Below are positions 37,627 through 57,000 of a DNA stretch of 64,000 nucleotides, piece after piece. The stretch is from Neodiprion pinetum. Its lineage: Eukaryota; Arthropoda; Insecta; Hymenoptera; Diprionidae. Within the stretch, counting starts at the first letter, position 1, and each line of letters begins with the position of its first letter. Made by a program: the position numbers and the translations under genes. The stretch lies in the NCBI RefSeq assembly GCF_021155775.2, contig NC_060233.1, positions 3,948,501 through 4,012,500 of the forward strand, in the 5' to 3' direction. The notes under the pieces were generated by a model. The model saw only the letters and a list, made by a program, of their open reading frames with translations, did no database searches and was not told the DNA's origin.

Positions 37627-40600
37627 TTAAAATCTTCGATTTTTTCGCGATCTTTTTATCGCTATTCGTCGAGCTAAAACAATACCAACTGTAACCAACA
37701 TTGATAGAACGACAACGGCACCAATCAATGCAGCTAACATTCCCGTGCTGGATTCTATTTTAATTGTTTCGCTACTTTGACTCATAACTCCGGCTGCTTC
37801 AACGACAACCTTAGACACAAGGATTTGTGAGTCTTCGCAAAATACTTGATCCTTCCACTTGTACCAATGTAGCATTCTCATGTATTTCTTTTCCGGCGGC
37901 GAAGCACATCTGAAATAATATTCGTTTTAAATTTAGCAGCGAATTAAATTGCGAAACCGACGAGCAAATCTTTGGCTCCAAATTAATTGATATATTTCTC
38001 TGTTTCTTACTTCAGATCATCCAGAAGCTGGGGGTACGCGTCGTAGAGCTTTGGGACCAGATCTACCAGCATCCATTGCAGGGTACAATCGCAGTGAAAC
38101 GGATTGCTCTGTAAGTTGACACCGTACTTTAACAAGCCCGTATTGTTCTGCATTTTTATCAATCCTGGCGAAATGCTGCTCAGATTGTTGCTGCTCAGAT
38201 CTAACTGTAATTGAAAATCAATCGAAGGATTTCATTTAGATGCATGAAGTACGTATGTTTGTCATTGACTGTTCTTTTTGTAACTTAACTCACCGAGCAA
38301 AGATTCACGTCTCTGAAAGCATTCGCGTCTATTTTTGTTAGTCGTTTGTTTTGAGATATTATCAAGTTCAAACAACCCTCCGATCTTTCGTTATCAAGAT
38401 TTGAAAAAGCATCTTCCTCGATGCTTTCGACCAGCTCTAACGATTGGGCGATCAACCATTCGAGGTTCAGTTTAGCGTTGAATTTCAATTCTCTTATAGG
38501 ATTTCCACTGATCACTAGAGTGCTTAGCTCTGGTATATTTTCACTCGTTAGTGTTTCTGGAACCACGGATAATTTGTTGAATGACAAGTCTAGCGTCTCC
38601 AGCTTCTCAAATTTGACATTTGGAAAGTCAGTTAGCTTGTTGCCGCTGAAATTAAGGCTCTTTGCTCGATTCAGCAAGGACAGATTATCATTAAGCTCAA
38701 CTATTTCATTGTATTCCATATCGAGTTTTTGCAGATTATTCAATGTTTCAGGTACATTTGTAATCATGTTGTAGCCGGCGTTCAGATTAGTTATGGAAAC
38801 TGGAAGCTCGTGAGGAGAAAGATAGACCAAACGATTGTTGTTCAGAATCAAAGTTGCAAGCTGCGTCAAGTGTATCACATTGTTCTCTCCAAGCGAATCG
38901 ATCCGATTGAACGATAGATCCAGATGTTCCAACTGCGTTAAAGATTGAAGAGAGCCATTTTCCAAGCTCTGTATATTGTTATGAGAGACGTCCAGCCATG
39001 TTAGATTGGTCAGTAATTTCAGGTCTGGATCTAGAACGCTTAATTGATTCTGGCTCAAATTCAGTCGTTGCAAATTTGTTATTTTGGTGATCATTCTCTC
39101 CGGTAGAGCAGTCAGGTTATTGCGCGACAAGTCTAGATCGACGAGAGACCAAAGCTGGTCAAAAGCATTCTCTGGTATTTCTTGGAGATGATTTCCTGAC
39201 AGGTTTAGAGTTTTTAAATTCACCAAATTTGTAAACATGTCCGTTGGCAGAAAGTTCATTCCATTTTCAGCCAGGTTCAAAACACTGAGATGAGGCTGTT
39301 CGTCGAACATTAATAAGTCGAAGCGATGATGGTTATTATCCTCCAGTCGTTTACCTTGGCAATTTACGATCCAAGCAGAATCTAAAATACAATTGGAAAT
39401 CATTTTTTACCGATACGCTTTGAATATTCTAATTGACATTTCATGGAACCTGATTGGTAATTTTTCATTCTTTATGAGACTTTTCACTGTTCACAAGATT
39501 GAAATTTTTCTCTTTCTTATATTTTCTAATTTATTGAGGCGATGTGTCTTGGATTCTGTTGTACTAATTTACAATTTTCATTTCTTTTCTAACATTTCTG
39601 ATTCTTGTTGAAATTAGTTTACAATGAAAGATTTTTGCAAGAAATCTCGCAAAAATTCCAAGAATTTATTATATCGAGTTAATTCCTCGTCAGATTCTTT
39701 ACATTTTATAACTCGAAGTAGTAAATTGCCAATTAAGTAAATGCAATTTTATGATTTGGAAGTTAAAGAACAAAGAGAAACGATCATTAAACATAAATAA
39801 AAATATTACGTTTCTTTCAAAATTCGTTAAAGACAAATTTCCAAGTAAAGTAAATCGAGGTTCGTCTCTATTATATACATACTTAGATTTTCCTCAAACT
39901 GTGCGATCGTTATGTTCAGGATAAAAAAAAGAAAAAAAAAAAAATTGACACCATTGCCAACTTGTAAATCCGTGTGTAAACATCCAGTTAAGATAAAAAA
40001 ATTATATGCGAGGCGCGAGTGATAGAGCATACTTGAAAAAAATCGAGTGCCGAGTGCATATCAGTGGGATTGGCTGATGATGCCTCGTGAGAATTTCGTC
40101 ACGATAAGAATTGGAGTTATGCGTTATTTTTTCCAAGACTATCGTGTTTTTGTCACACCCGTGACGATGAATTTTTGAAACCGAATCCTGCGTACCCGAC
40201 AGATAGGATGTAAAAAAAAAAATAATGTATATACACTAGACTGGGCCAAAAAAATTGACTATTTTTTTTTTCGAAAAATATATTGAGAATATCATTCAGT
40301 ATGGCAAAAAAAAATTTCCCGAAATTTTAAGCCCTTAGTATTAACTTTAAGAGGTCTATCATCGCTATTTTAGATTTTTGTAATAATTTGATGTTTTACG
40401 TCAGAACTGTCGAAATATTGAAGTGAAAAAATTTGTGTTCATTCATCCCTTTATAAAACTAAATTCCCTACAAAAAAGGTCTGATTATAGATTTTTGTCA
40501 GACAAGCCGTTTCCGAGTAATCAAGCTTAATAAATTGATATAATTTCTCGAGAATTAATCGAGAATCAATCGAGAATTAATCGAGAAATTATATCAATTT

Positions 40601-41048
40601 ATTAAGCTTAATTACTCGGAAACGGCTTGTCTGACAAAAATATATAATCAGACCTTTTTTGTAGGGAATTTAATTTTATAAAGGGATAAGTGAACATAAA
40701 TTTTTTCACTTCAATATTTCGACAGTTCTGACGTAAAACATCAAATTATTACTAACAATCAAAAATAGCGATGATAGACCTCTTAAAGTTAATATTAAGG
40801 GCTTAAAATTTCGTGAAATTTTTTTTTTGCCATACTGCATGATATTCTCAATATGTTTTTCGAAAAAAAAAATAGTCAATTTTTTGGCCCAGTCTAATAT
40901 ACACATAATTAAAAATGACCAAATACTTGTACGCAATACCTGTGCTAGAGCAAATGCACGTTTCGCACATACTGCATTCCGCCCATCCGTGCAAGTTGCA
41001 TATAACAAGCAACAATCCAACGAAATTCCAGTAGCGATGCCCTTTCAT
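37627..41048 (-). CDS. Leucine-rich-repeat single-pass transmembrane protein
   Basis: Probably a cell-surface protein. Minus-strand exons are 41048-40940, 39381-38294, 38204-38011 and 37909-37627, closing in phase to 557 residues. Residues 1 to about 24 form a signal peptide (VGLLLVICNLHGWAEC), followed by an LRRNT-like Cys cluster (CSMCETCICSS). About a dozen LRRs of the LxxLxLxxNxL type follow. Then comes an LRRCT cap (NPFHCDCTLQWMLVDL, with further Cys in KCASPPE and VFCEDS), a membrane segment (MLAALIGAVVVLSMLVTVGI) and a short basic tail (ARRIAIKRSRKNRRF). No TIR or Ig domain is present. I do not recognise the specific orthologue; chaoptin/connectin-like or other insect LRR receptors are possible. 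Intron 1 contains a complete palindromic transposon. Confidence 0.85.
40229..40904. mobile_element. Palindromic foldback transposon with 8-bp target duplication
   Basis: The element occupies 40237-40896 (660 bp) and is almost entirely one inverted repeat centred near 40566. It begins TAGACTGGGCCAAAAAAATT and ends with the reverse complement of that sequence. It is flanked on both sides by the identical octamer ATATACAC (40229-40236 and 40897-40904). The centre carries short direct repeats of CGAGAATTAAT. There is no coding capacity. The 8-bp duplication and YAGNNTGGGC-like terminus resemble hAT-superfamily non-autonomous elements; the assignment is inferred. Confidence 0.88.
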
Positions 41049-42864
41049 GATGTTACGGTGAAAGTAGGTATAGTTGAGTCAAGTTACCGATATCGGATTT
41101 ACCGCACTTGGTGGCGGTATAACTTTGTACGTTTAACTTACAACGCACACTACGCACAAGCTTTTGAGAAGCAGGAAAAATTTAATTTGTCAGCCCCAAC
41201 GAATGGTAAACTTAACTCTCGACTGTGCAGACTGAGACTGACTTTCAAAGCCGATAGATAATACGAATCCCAGTGTCGTACCTCCAGATAGCTTATCAGT
41301 TGTTTGCGTCATGCAATTGTGATGATCGTGAATTTAGGTGTACCGTTACCGCTGTTGTCTTCCCGATTATACATGTTTTGACCCTTTTGCTAAAATTTCA
41401 TTCGTCATTACTCGAAGGTTCAATGGAAAAGACAACACGATGTTTCAGCGTACATTACCGGAATGAGTCACTCATTTTGCGGGTTTTCGCATACGGAAAA
41501 TAAACGATAAACTAGATTTGGACATTTGCGAATGACTACGAACATGCCTCAGTGTTTTGCGAAACGATCGCACGACTGTTGGATGAAGAGAAGTAAAAGA
41601 AAAATTTCAAAAGTCACCAAGTTTCACGGGCGAATTCTTGACTCGTATTTTTTTACTTCATTTTTCGTGCGATTATGATTCACGGAAAAGTAGTTGAATG
41701 AATTTCCACTACGTCCATCCTTTGATACACTCAGATCGTAATCGAGAATATTGAAACGATAACGAATCGCGTCTACTTCTTACAATTCCTCTCCTCGACG
41801 ATATCCGGAAACCGTTTCTTTAACTGCGATAAACGTTTTATCTGTGTTTTATGTTTACGAATTACATGCGAATGATCATGATGCATGATGAATTTAATAA
41901 GAATCCGACGTGGTCAAGTGACGTGGCATTATTGCGACGAGTGCAGGTAGTAGAATATAATAGAAACGCGGCGTAATTAAACTCACGATGATGTATCTAT
42001 AGTGTTCTACGCCTGCGTATGAGCCGATAGTTGAAAATGAATCGTTCAATTACGTTACATTGCACGTGAGCGTGAATTTTCTTTGTCCCATGTCGCCTTT
42101 ATTGCACCAAACCGAAAATCACGCCGTTTGCTTTCACATATGTACTGATAATAAATATACCAATAACCAACGGGATCTCGGTTTATCGTTGTTTGCACAC
42201 GCTAGTTTTTAGGGCTTGATAACACAAAGCGCTTTAGTCTTCCGTAACATTCGTTTGGCATTCTATCACGATTCGTGACTACCTACGTCAATTTAAGCGT
42301 GCTATTCATTTGTACTTACTTATACCCGAAGATGTTTAAATTGCGATTTTGCGTGTATAACACTCAATTTATCATTGTTACTTAGCAATGGTTCAAGTTT
42401 ATGAATAAAAAATCGAATTCAGCGGGGTAACGTGATGTACCAAATTCTATATTGCACGTGATTAATCCATATTTCAAGTATTATTACAATCTTATAACAG
42501 ACCAACAAGGTTTATATCTTGTACGTAAAGACGATAATAGTTATTGATCGCAGTATTTTCTATACATACTATATCTTGATACGGTAATAAAATTTCAGTA
42601 GCACTGTAACTTTGCTTTAAAATCCGATAAAATTCACATTAACAGTACATAAATATCTATAACATATGTTGTATGTATATATAACGTATACAGTATGTTA
42701 ATTAAAATTGATGTCTTTATCGTAATAATTTTCACGCCTAAATATGTACATTGTACAAGTTAACAGGGCTACAGTAATTAGTATCTACAAATTGCTAGGA
42801 GGAATGTAGTTCGAAACGTTCGCGCATTCAGATTTTACATATCGGGAGGTGTCGGGATTGCGCT
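41049..42864. other. Intergenic region, LRR gene promoter side
   Basis: Contains the upstream region of the LRR gene on its left and the 3' UTR of POLD3 on its right. AT-rich; no gene, RNA or mobile element recognised. Confidence 0.5.
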
Positions 42865-44019
42865 TTAAGGCTTTTTAAAGAAATTCAACAGGCTGGCTTG
42901 CTTACGATTATTGTCTTTCGGAGCTGCGGATCTGGGTTGCGGCGCTTCGACTTTTGAGGGGTCTTCTTCTTTGTCCGAAGAACTTTCGTAGACGTATTCC
43001 TTTTTCGTAACAAAATAGCCGTTTTCGTCGGTAAAAGTTTTGTCAACTACCTTCCGTACCTTCGTTTTACCATTTTCCACCTTATACATTGGCGGGGATA
43101 CTTTATTCCCGACATTTACCGAGGGAGTTTCACCCTCCAGAATACAATTACGCATCGTCTCGTCCTCACCCTCGTCCTCGTTAACGCTCGACTCTCCGCT
43201 GGGATTAGAAGTTGGATCACATTTCCGCCTCTGTCTTTTACCACCCATCTCGGGCTCTTCGGAACCTTGACGTTTCCGGCCACGACCGGCGACAACATTG
43301 TCAACGTCTTTGGCCGCCTCTTTCTTCGAGGCGTCAAAAGCCTGTGGTGTTTTTGTTACTTTGCTGAAGAAATTTTTCTCCTTCTTCGAATCCGGCTTGG
43401 TTGAAGCTAACTTTGCCGATTTTTCATCAGACACTTTGCCCGACAATTTGCAGCCCCATCTTAGCTCGTTCAGTTCTTCTCCGCTGCGGGCGATTATTTC
43501 TTTGCAAACAATTGCACCCTGTCGATGATCCCCGTCCCCAGTTAAAGCCAGAAACTCCACATCTGGTAGCGCTCTTTGCAAACTGTACAGATGCTCCGCC
43601 GTCAGCTTTTTAAACTTTCGCTTCGCGGATGCCAGATCTTCTTCCTTGACTACCTCCACTCGTAGAACACCGTCGACCAGGTAACCGATCAGAGTAAAGG
43701 TGGCCAGGACTCTTTCTCGCTCTTCGTGCTCCTTCCAAAATTGCCATAATATTTGCTTTGCCAAGTTGACGTGGAGTCCCAGCTCCTTGCTCAACCATTT
43801 GTACGTTACCTGCGTAAAATTAAAAACAAGTGAAAGTCTTATTGGCGCTATTGAACGGTTTGATAGTCTCGATTTTTTTCACAACTTTCTGCAAAAAGGC
43901 TTACAGAGCTTCTGTCTTTCCATTTATATACATATTATACACGCGCTTACCAATTTGTCGTCGTCAAATATGTATCCAGTCAATGTCTCCAAGTACGTAT
44001 CAATCGTCGTTGAAATCAT
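42865..44019 (-). CDS. POLD3: DNA polymerase delta subunit 3 (p66/Pol32)
   Basis: Accessory subunit of replicative polymerase delta that links the enzyme to PCNA. Two minus-strand exons, 44019-43951 (23 codons) and 43809-42865, give 337 residues. The N-terminal wing reads YLETLTGYIFDDDKLVTYKWLSKELGLHVNLAKQ in two parts across the junction, typical of the Cdc27/POLD3 domain. The middle is a charged, disordered Lys/Glu/Ser-rich linker with basic nuclear-localisation-like clusters (GRKRQ, GKRQRRK). The last residues are a canonical PIP box, QASLLNFF (327-334), followed by KKP. The protein is shorter than human POLD3 (466) but in keeping with a shortened linker. Start chosen as the ATG before ISTTIDTYLE, with donor AAATTG|GTAAGC. 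Confidence 0.88.
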
Positions 44020-44345
44020 ATCAGAAGAATAATGTTGTTGGGGAGAAATTAGGCTAATGGAAAATTTTACTTTACTTTATCTATTACCGGCGGGTACGAA
44101 AAACAGACTAAGATTCGCTGTCACGCTTCGCTGCGTGACAGTTGATGTTCGATTCCATCGAAGTTTCGAACTTTACTGACCTCGAAACGTCAATATTTTG
44201 GTTACGGCTTGACGCTCGGCTTTACCTACTGTAGTTGGGTATTCCTAAACACATTCTAAATATTCAAGCGTTCGAATAGGATCGAACTCATTTTACCCTT
44301 CTATGGAAAGTTGTTGGTCGAATTAATTGTACCTTGAAAAACTCC
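44020..44345. other. Short spacer between TMC 3' end and POLD3 start, with a hairpin
   Basis: Only 326 bases separate the TMC stop from the POLD3 start, both on the minus strand, so POLD3 promoter and TMC 3' UTR must overlap. A perfect 9-bp stem (CTGTCACGC / GCGTGACAG) with loop TTCGCT lies at 44118-44141. Confidence 0.6.
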
Positions 44346-51778
<7,433 letters not shown>

Positions 51779-54042
51779 CGTGAGGATATCCTCGAGAGAC
51801 GCTGACGTCGAAAAATTCTCGATGTATCCTTGAACGTGATACGATCCTTCCGGTCGATTATTTGTATAACAACGATCGGATAATCGGTACGATTTTTCGC
51901 CTAATCGGGGTGAATTTCAGAGGGTGTGAGAAAAAGGACGAGACGACAACGGTTGATTTTCGCGGAGAAAGAAATTGCTGCTCCGCAATGTGCGGGGTAA
52001 TTTTACCGGTAGGAAGCAAGTTCGGTTAGTGTTCAGTAGCTCAATGTCCGACCGTCGACTGTTGCCGTTATCATCGTTGATGGACATTTTCTCCCTCTTC
52101 CGCCGCCTGTACACGATCTATTAACGCGTTAATAATCAGGATTAATAGCCTGCGGGGTGCCTTCGCCACCTCACAGCTTTTCGCAGGTGATAAACACACG
52201 CGTATGCGTTGGCTGTGTATGTACGCGTCGATTCCTCCTCATGCCCCGTTATGCAGCATTCCGTCTGACGGTGTGAACATTATCCGCCTCATGTGTTACA
52301 TGCGGGGGCGAGACACGCGAAACCAGCTGCCACGCCTGCAGGCCTCATGTCACATCCGGCCCGTTGCTTTGTGCCTCTAAAAAGCCACCCTAATGTGTTT
52401 GCAAATATGTCAGTTGTGAATCAAACGCTGCCCATACGTGTGTAATAAAATTGCCGTAATCAAACGGTCGGGTTGTCTAGACGGGCTAATGGCGGGATGA
52501 AAATCAGCATACGCACGAGTGTCTGATGAAGTAATGAATTCACAAAGATTACTTTTCACACATCAGGATGCAACATACTTTGGGGTAAACTTTCTTTTCT
52601 TCTCTTTATTTATCATACTGATATTCAAAATATTATACATTTACATTTATTATGTTGTGTATTGTAGATTCCATATTGTTGTGGATGTGTGTTTTATTAC
52701 ATATATATATATAATAATAATGATAAGCCTGAGTAATACTACACTGTTTTATTTTTCAATAACGATAATCATTATTTCGCACGTCGTATTTATACATATG
52801 TTATATTGTCAAATCAACAATTTTTCATGCATCAATCCACATTTTCCTTTTTTGATCGCACGCTGTTCAGTTATATCAGTTTTTTTTTGCATGAATCGCG
52901 CTTTAAGATATGAAGGGTGTACAACAACTGCGATTAGTTGGGTCCTGCTTTACTATTCTTCTTCCATTGCTTCTTACTAAAATTTTATATAGTATTTACG
53001 ACCGATTATTGCACCTATGATCGTTACGATCATTGTCGAGACGACATACTATATTTTTATTTACACCTTAATCTAAAAAACTCTGGATCAAGACCTCGCG
53101 AAGATTTGATCCATCGAACCCTGAAATTAGCTGCCGGTTGAAACAAACTTTCCCCAAACATGAGTAAATTTCGTGCAGCCGTTAGCTGCGACAGAAATCC
53201 TTGAAACATATCCTGTAATACGTAAAGGTACAAAAGCTCTGCGGCTGACAACGCATAAACTACCCATCGGGGAATTCTTCCAACCATGATGGAAAATCCT
53301 CGGGGAGTTGTAACGGTGATTTATTAACTTCGTAACGATTAGATCTAGACGATAAATCTCTTCTGTCCCGGGGGATAGTTTGTCGATTTACGCACGTGCA
53401 TTGTACGGCTGGATGAGTTGATTCTTCAATTTTTGATATGTGATTTCGCCGCCTCATACGATTACCAAGGCTGCTCAATTTATTGCATCTGATCTATGAT
53501 TCGCGCGGAATATAAGAATATTTATTTTATAGAGTGCGTATTGTGTGCAGGTTATATATATATATATATAGGTATAATATATAAAGTTGCGGATGAATTG
53601 AAACGAAAAATATATGTCTTTCGATTTATATATCCTATACTATGATATAATATGTACACGCTAAATTTTCTAGATTATGATATGATCGCTTTACAGTTTT
53701 TCCGTGTAAAAGTAGAAGCTTACGGACAAGCTTCGGAAAATCTTTACGTGCGGTGTGTAAACGCATATTCGCTATTGACGCATGATCCGGGTCTATTTAA
53801 CCGGATTATCACTCGCACGTAACTGTAATAGCCTGATACGCAAAATATATTTGAACCCTGTTCGAGAGTGAAGTTAGTAACACTCAGAATGACTGAAGGA
53901 TTCGAATTTCAAAATTATGTGCATAATACGTTTTTCTTTATTGCTGTGTCTTCTCCGTGAATTTCAGACGATCGAAAAAATCACGGAACAACGTTTTTTC
54001 GGCTGAAACGCCACCCTGCGAGCTTATTGTTAGTGGTCCTTA
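51779..54042. other. TMC 5' region and CAPON 3' UTR
   Basis: The left part holds the TMC upstream region, with GC/CpG-rich sequence to about 52330. The right part is the likely CAPON 3' UTR. Minus-strand polyadenylation signals (TTTATT on plus) occur near 53520-53530 and 52604-52612. TA microsatellites lie near 52700 and 53553. No gene recognised. Confidence 0.45.
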
Positions 54043-57000
54043 TTATTTAGTCGTGTGTCGAGCCCAGGCTGACCTTTGCACCTGACTCATCGGCTCGCTG
54101 CGAGACGGAAGTTTGGCGCTTGTAGTCCTGGAGGGCGGCGGTCCGGGTGTCCGCAAAAAATGCACCAGGTGTTTTTGACCCTCGTGAGGCTTTCCGGCGG
54201 CTGATTCGAGTTGCTCGTTTTTCGCCTGCGCCTCAGTCCCGGTTTTCACACCTTCGGTGATCCTCACGAGGCCGTTTCCACGCCCGTTGCTCTTCGATAT
54301 CGAACGTCTCCCCGGCGGTGGAGGATCCAGGATTATTGGTGGAGGCTCCTGCGAGTCCGTTGGGGGAATTCTTAGCCGCGGAGAGTCGAGATGCAGCTCA
54401 GATTGTGGCTGTAAACCGTGGGGAAGTGGCTTGATGAACGCCGCGGCCTGCTGCTGCTGGTCTTCGATGTTGCTCTCCAAACTCGACGACGCGTAGTTTT
54501 CACCCCTGTGCAGCATCACTGGAGACGGTGAGAAGCTGTTCGCCTGCGAGACCCTCAGCGATGTCGAGTTTGGGGACACCTGAGTTGAGCTCTGAAAAAA
54601 CGTCACGATACGGGAGTAAATACGCAATGAGAGTTCTCGATGCAGATTCCGTTACCGACACTTAGCCAAGACACAAACCTTTTAGAGTGTTTTAGGCTGG
54701 GGGACATCCCTATTCCGGTTAATTTTACCGATAATCGGGGATCACTTCGAGGCTGTACCTTACTGACAATTTGCTCCGTCTTAACAAAGTTTGAACCGTC
54801 TTCAGGTAAAAGTCCTCGGAATGATCCGATGATCGACAAAGTCAGATAGAGCGGGATATTTCCCATCCTCGAATATTCTGAAAAAAGGTTTGTGTCTTGG
54901 CTGAGTGTCGGTAACGGAACCTGTATCCAGAATTATTATTGCTTATTTACTTATGAGGTTGAATCGTTTTTTGCAGAGAAATTCCATGCATTGTCACGGT
55001 TGACGGAAGATTTTAGTAAAAAATGATCATGGTTACAATAATGGTTCAAATATTCTTGGCGTCACGAGAACAGATGTTATTAACAATTGTAAGCATCTTG
55101 TAGTGTACAATTTTAATTTTCGAAACTACATTTTCTGGTTGCTGAGTCAACATTTTTTCATTTTCTTTTTGTTCTTTAGGTATATTAACTCACCGTCTGT
55201 CTCGTGTTGTTCGGCGGTAGAAGAAGACCGGTTCCCATGGGATAAGGTGAAGGCGTAGCGTAGGGCGATCGTTGTGGCTGAGGTTGATAGGGACTAATGT
55301 TGTGGAGGCGTTCGAGGAGCTGTGTTTGGAAGTGGAGCTGTTCGTTGGAGGAGTTGAACCCCTGGCTACCGAGGACGGCGGTCGCGTTTGGTGAGTAAAT
55401 TGCCTCCGTTGGGTAAGAGTAGAAAGCGAACGAAGGTGGTTCCAACTCCCAGGGTGAACTTGGAGCCCCGGCTCGATGAGACTGCTTGACAAAATACGGG
55501 GTTCAATACTCGCCTCAATTCCGCGGGTGGATTTAATTCTGGTGATTTTAGTCACAACTATGGGAACCATTGCTCTTAATTTTTCTACTATAAAAACTTC
55601 ATTAAAAGATATTTGGCGTTACCTAGCATCTGTTGGTTGCACAGAATCCAAAATCCCTGGAGAAGACCTGCCGAGTAAGAGACGAACACACTGCCACTCA
55701 GTATTATTGTTGCGGATCAGCAATTTAGTGTTTCAACATCACGTAGGAACGATTACATGGGTATGCATTATCAATTACTTGGAGCGTTAGAAGAGAGAGG
55801 AGTAACATTCAAGCGAAACAACAGCAATGAAAATCGTGACAAGTTCGGACACTACGCAACTACACCATTCCAGCGATTCGTTGCCTTCTATTTTCCGCTG
55901 GAACCCTTTCTTTTCCTGTCACTAATTTCTTTTCGCGGAACGTTTCAATTCCCGGTCCTTAAAAATCCGTTGCACACTTGTTGGCTGAAGTTCGTGGGTT
56001 CTTATTCTTGCAAAAACGTTATTCTAGAAACGTCGAGAGTGGGTTGAGGTATATTTATGTATAAGATTGAGCACTGTGGCCTCAATTCTACCTGGAAATT
56101 TAAAATTCCAATATCTTTCCAACTTCACGGGAGCGCTTTTGTTAACAGTCTTCTCGGGTCGTCGTTTATAAAAACTTACAGTTTACCTAAAGAAAACCGT
56201 CGAACTCTTCGTCAAGTATACGGCGTCCCACAAGTGTCTTTCTCTATCGGAGAAAAGCAAAGAAGAAAGTGGAGAATAAAAAAAAAGTACTGTCTGAGAA
56301 ATCAGGGCCTCGAGCTTTTTTCCTTTTCTTTTCCCGCGATAAAAGTTCACCTTGCTCGCTCTCCAGAGTTTGTTAGAACAAAGTTCGAGCAGCTGAAATG
56401 GAACTTGTAAATATATAATACCGGCAACTCGTTAGCAGCGAGAATAATAGCCAGGAATAATAACGGAAATAACGTAGCTCCACGAAACGCTTTACACAAA
56501 AGATGCCATGCGAGTTTGTTAAATTAAAAAAAATTTCTTTCTCTTTGAAACCCTTCTTCATATCCTGAATGACGATGAATATACCGACAAAGATGATTTC
56601 GTCTCTTTGACGAAAAAACTAAATCGCGTAAAAATGAGGAGCAGAACGGTTATCGATGAACAATGAAAACACAGATTAAAAATCGGTACAAAAATTTTTA
56701 ATTATTATTATTATTATTATTATTACTATTATTACTATTATAGTTACTCGTATGGTATGCATACCTGTACAGTATGCTTAGACGTACTGTACTGGTAGCA
56801 GTAATAGTACTTACAATTAGTATGATATAAAAGTATAAAAATGCGTACAACAAAACTATCACTACGTCATGTTACACATGTAATATTAATTATTGGGGTT
56901 GATTAATGAATGAATTATTATCGGTGGATGTAAAACGCAACTCCGACATGGGCAGGCAGGCAGGCAGGCAGGCAGACAGGCAGGCAGACAGACAGAGTCA

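Noticed and set aside
40827..41261. 144-codon plus-strand frame
   Set aside because: It runs from the arm of the palindromic transposon into the antisense of LRR exon 1; coincidental.
52519..52980. 153-codon plus-strand frame with many hydrophobic residues
   Set aside because: AT-rich and Ile/Phe/Tyr-rich, and it includes a TA microsatellite. No family features.
54603..54866. 87-codon minus-strand frame in the last CAPON intron
   Set aside because: It overlaps the hairpin element and has no matching acceptor and donor pair in phase.
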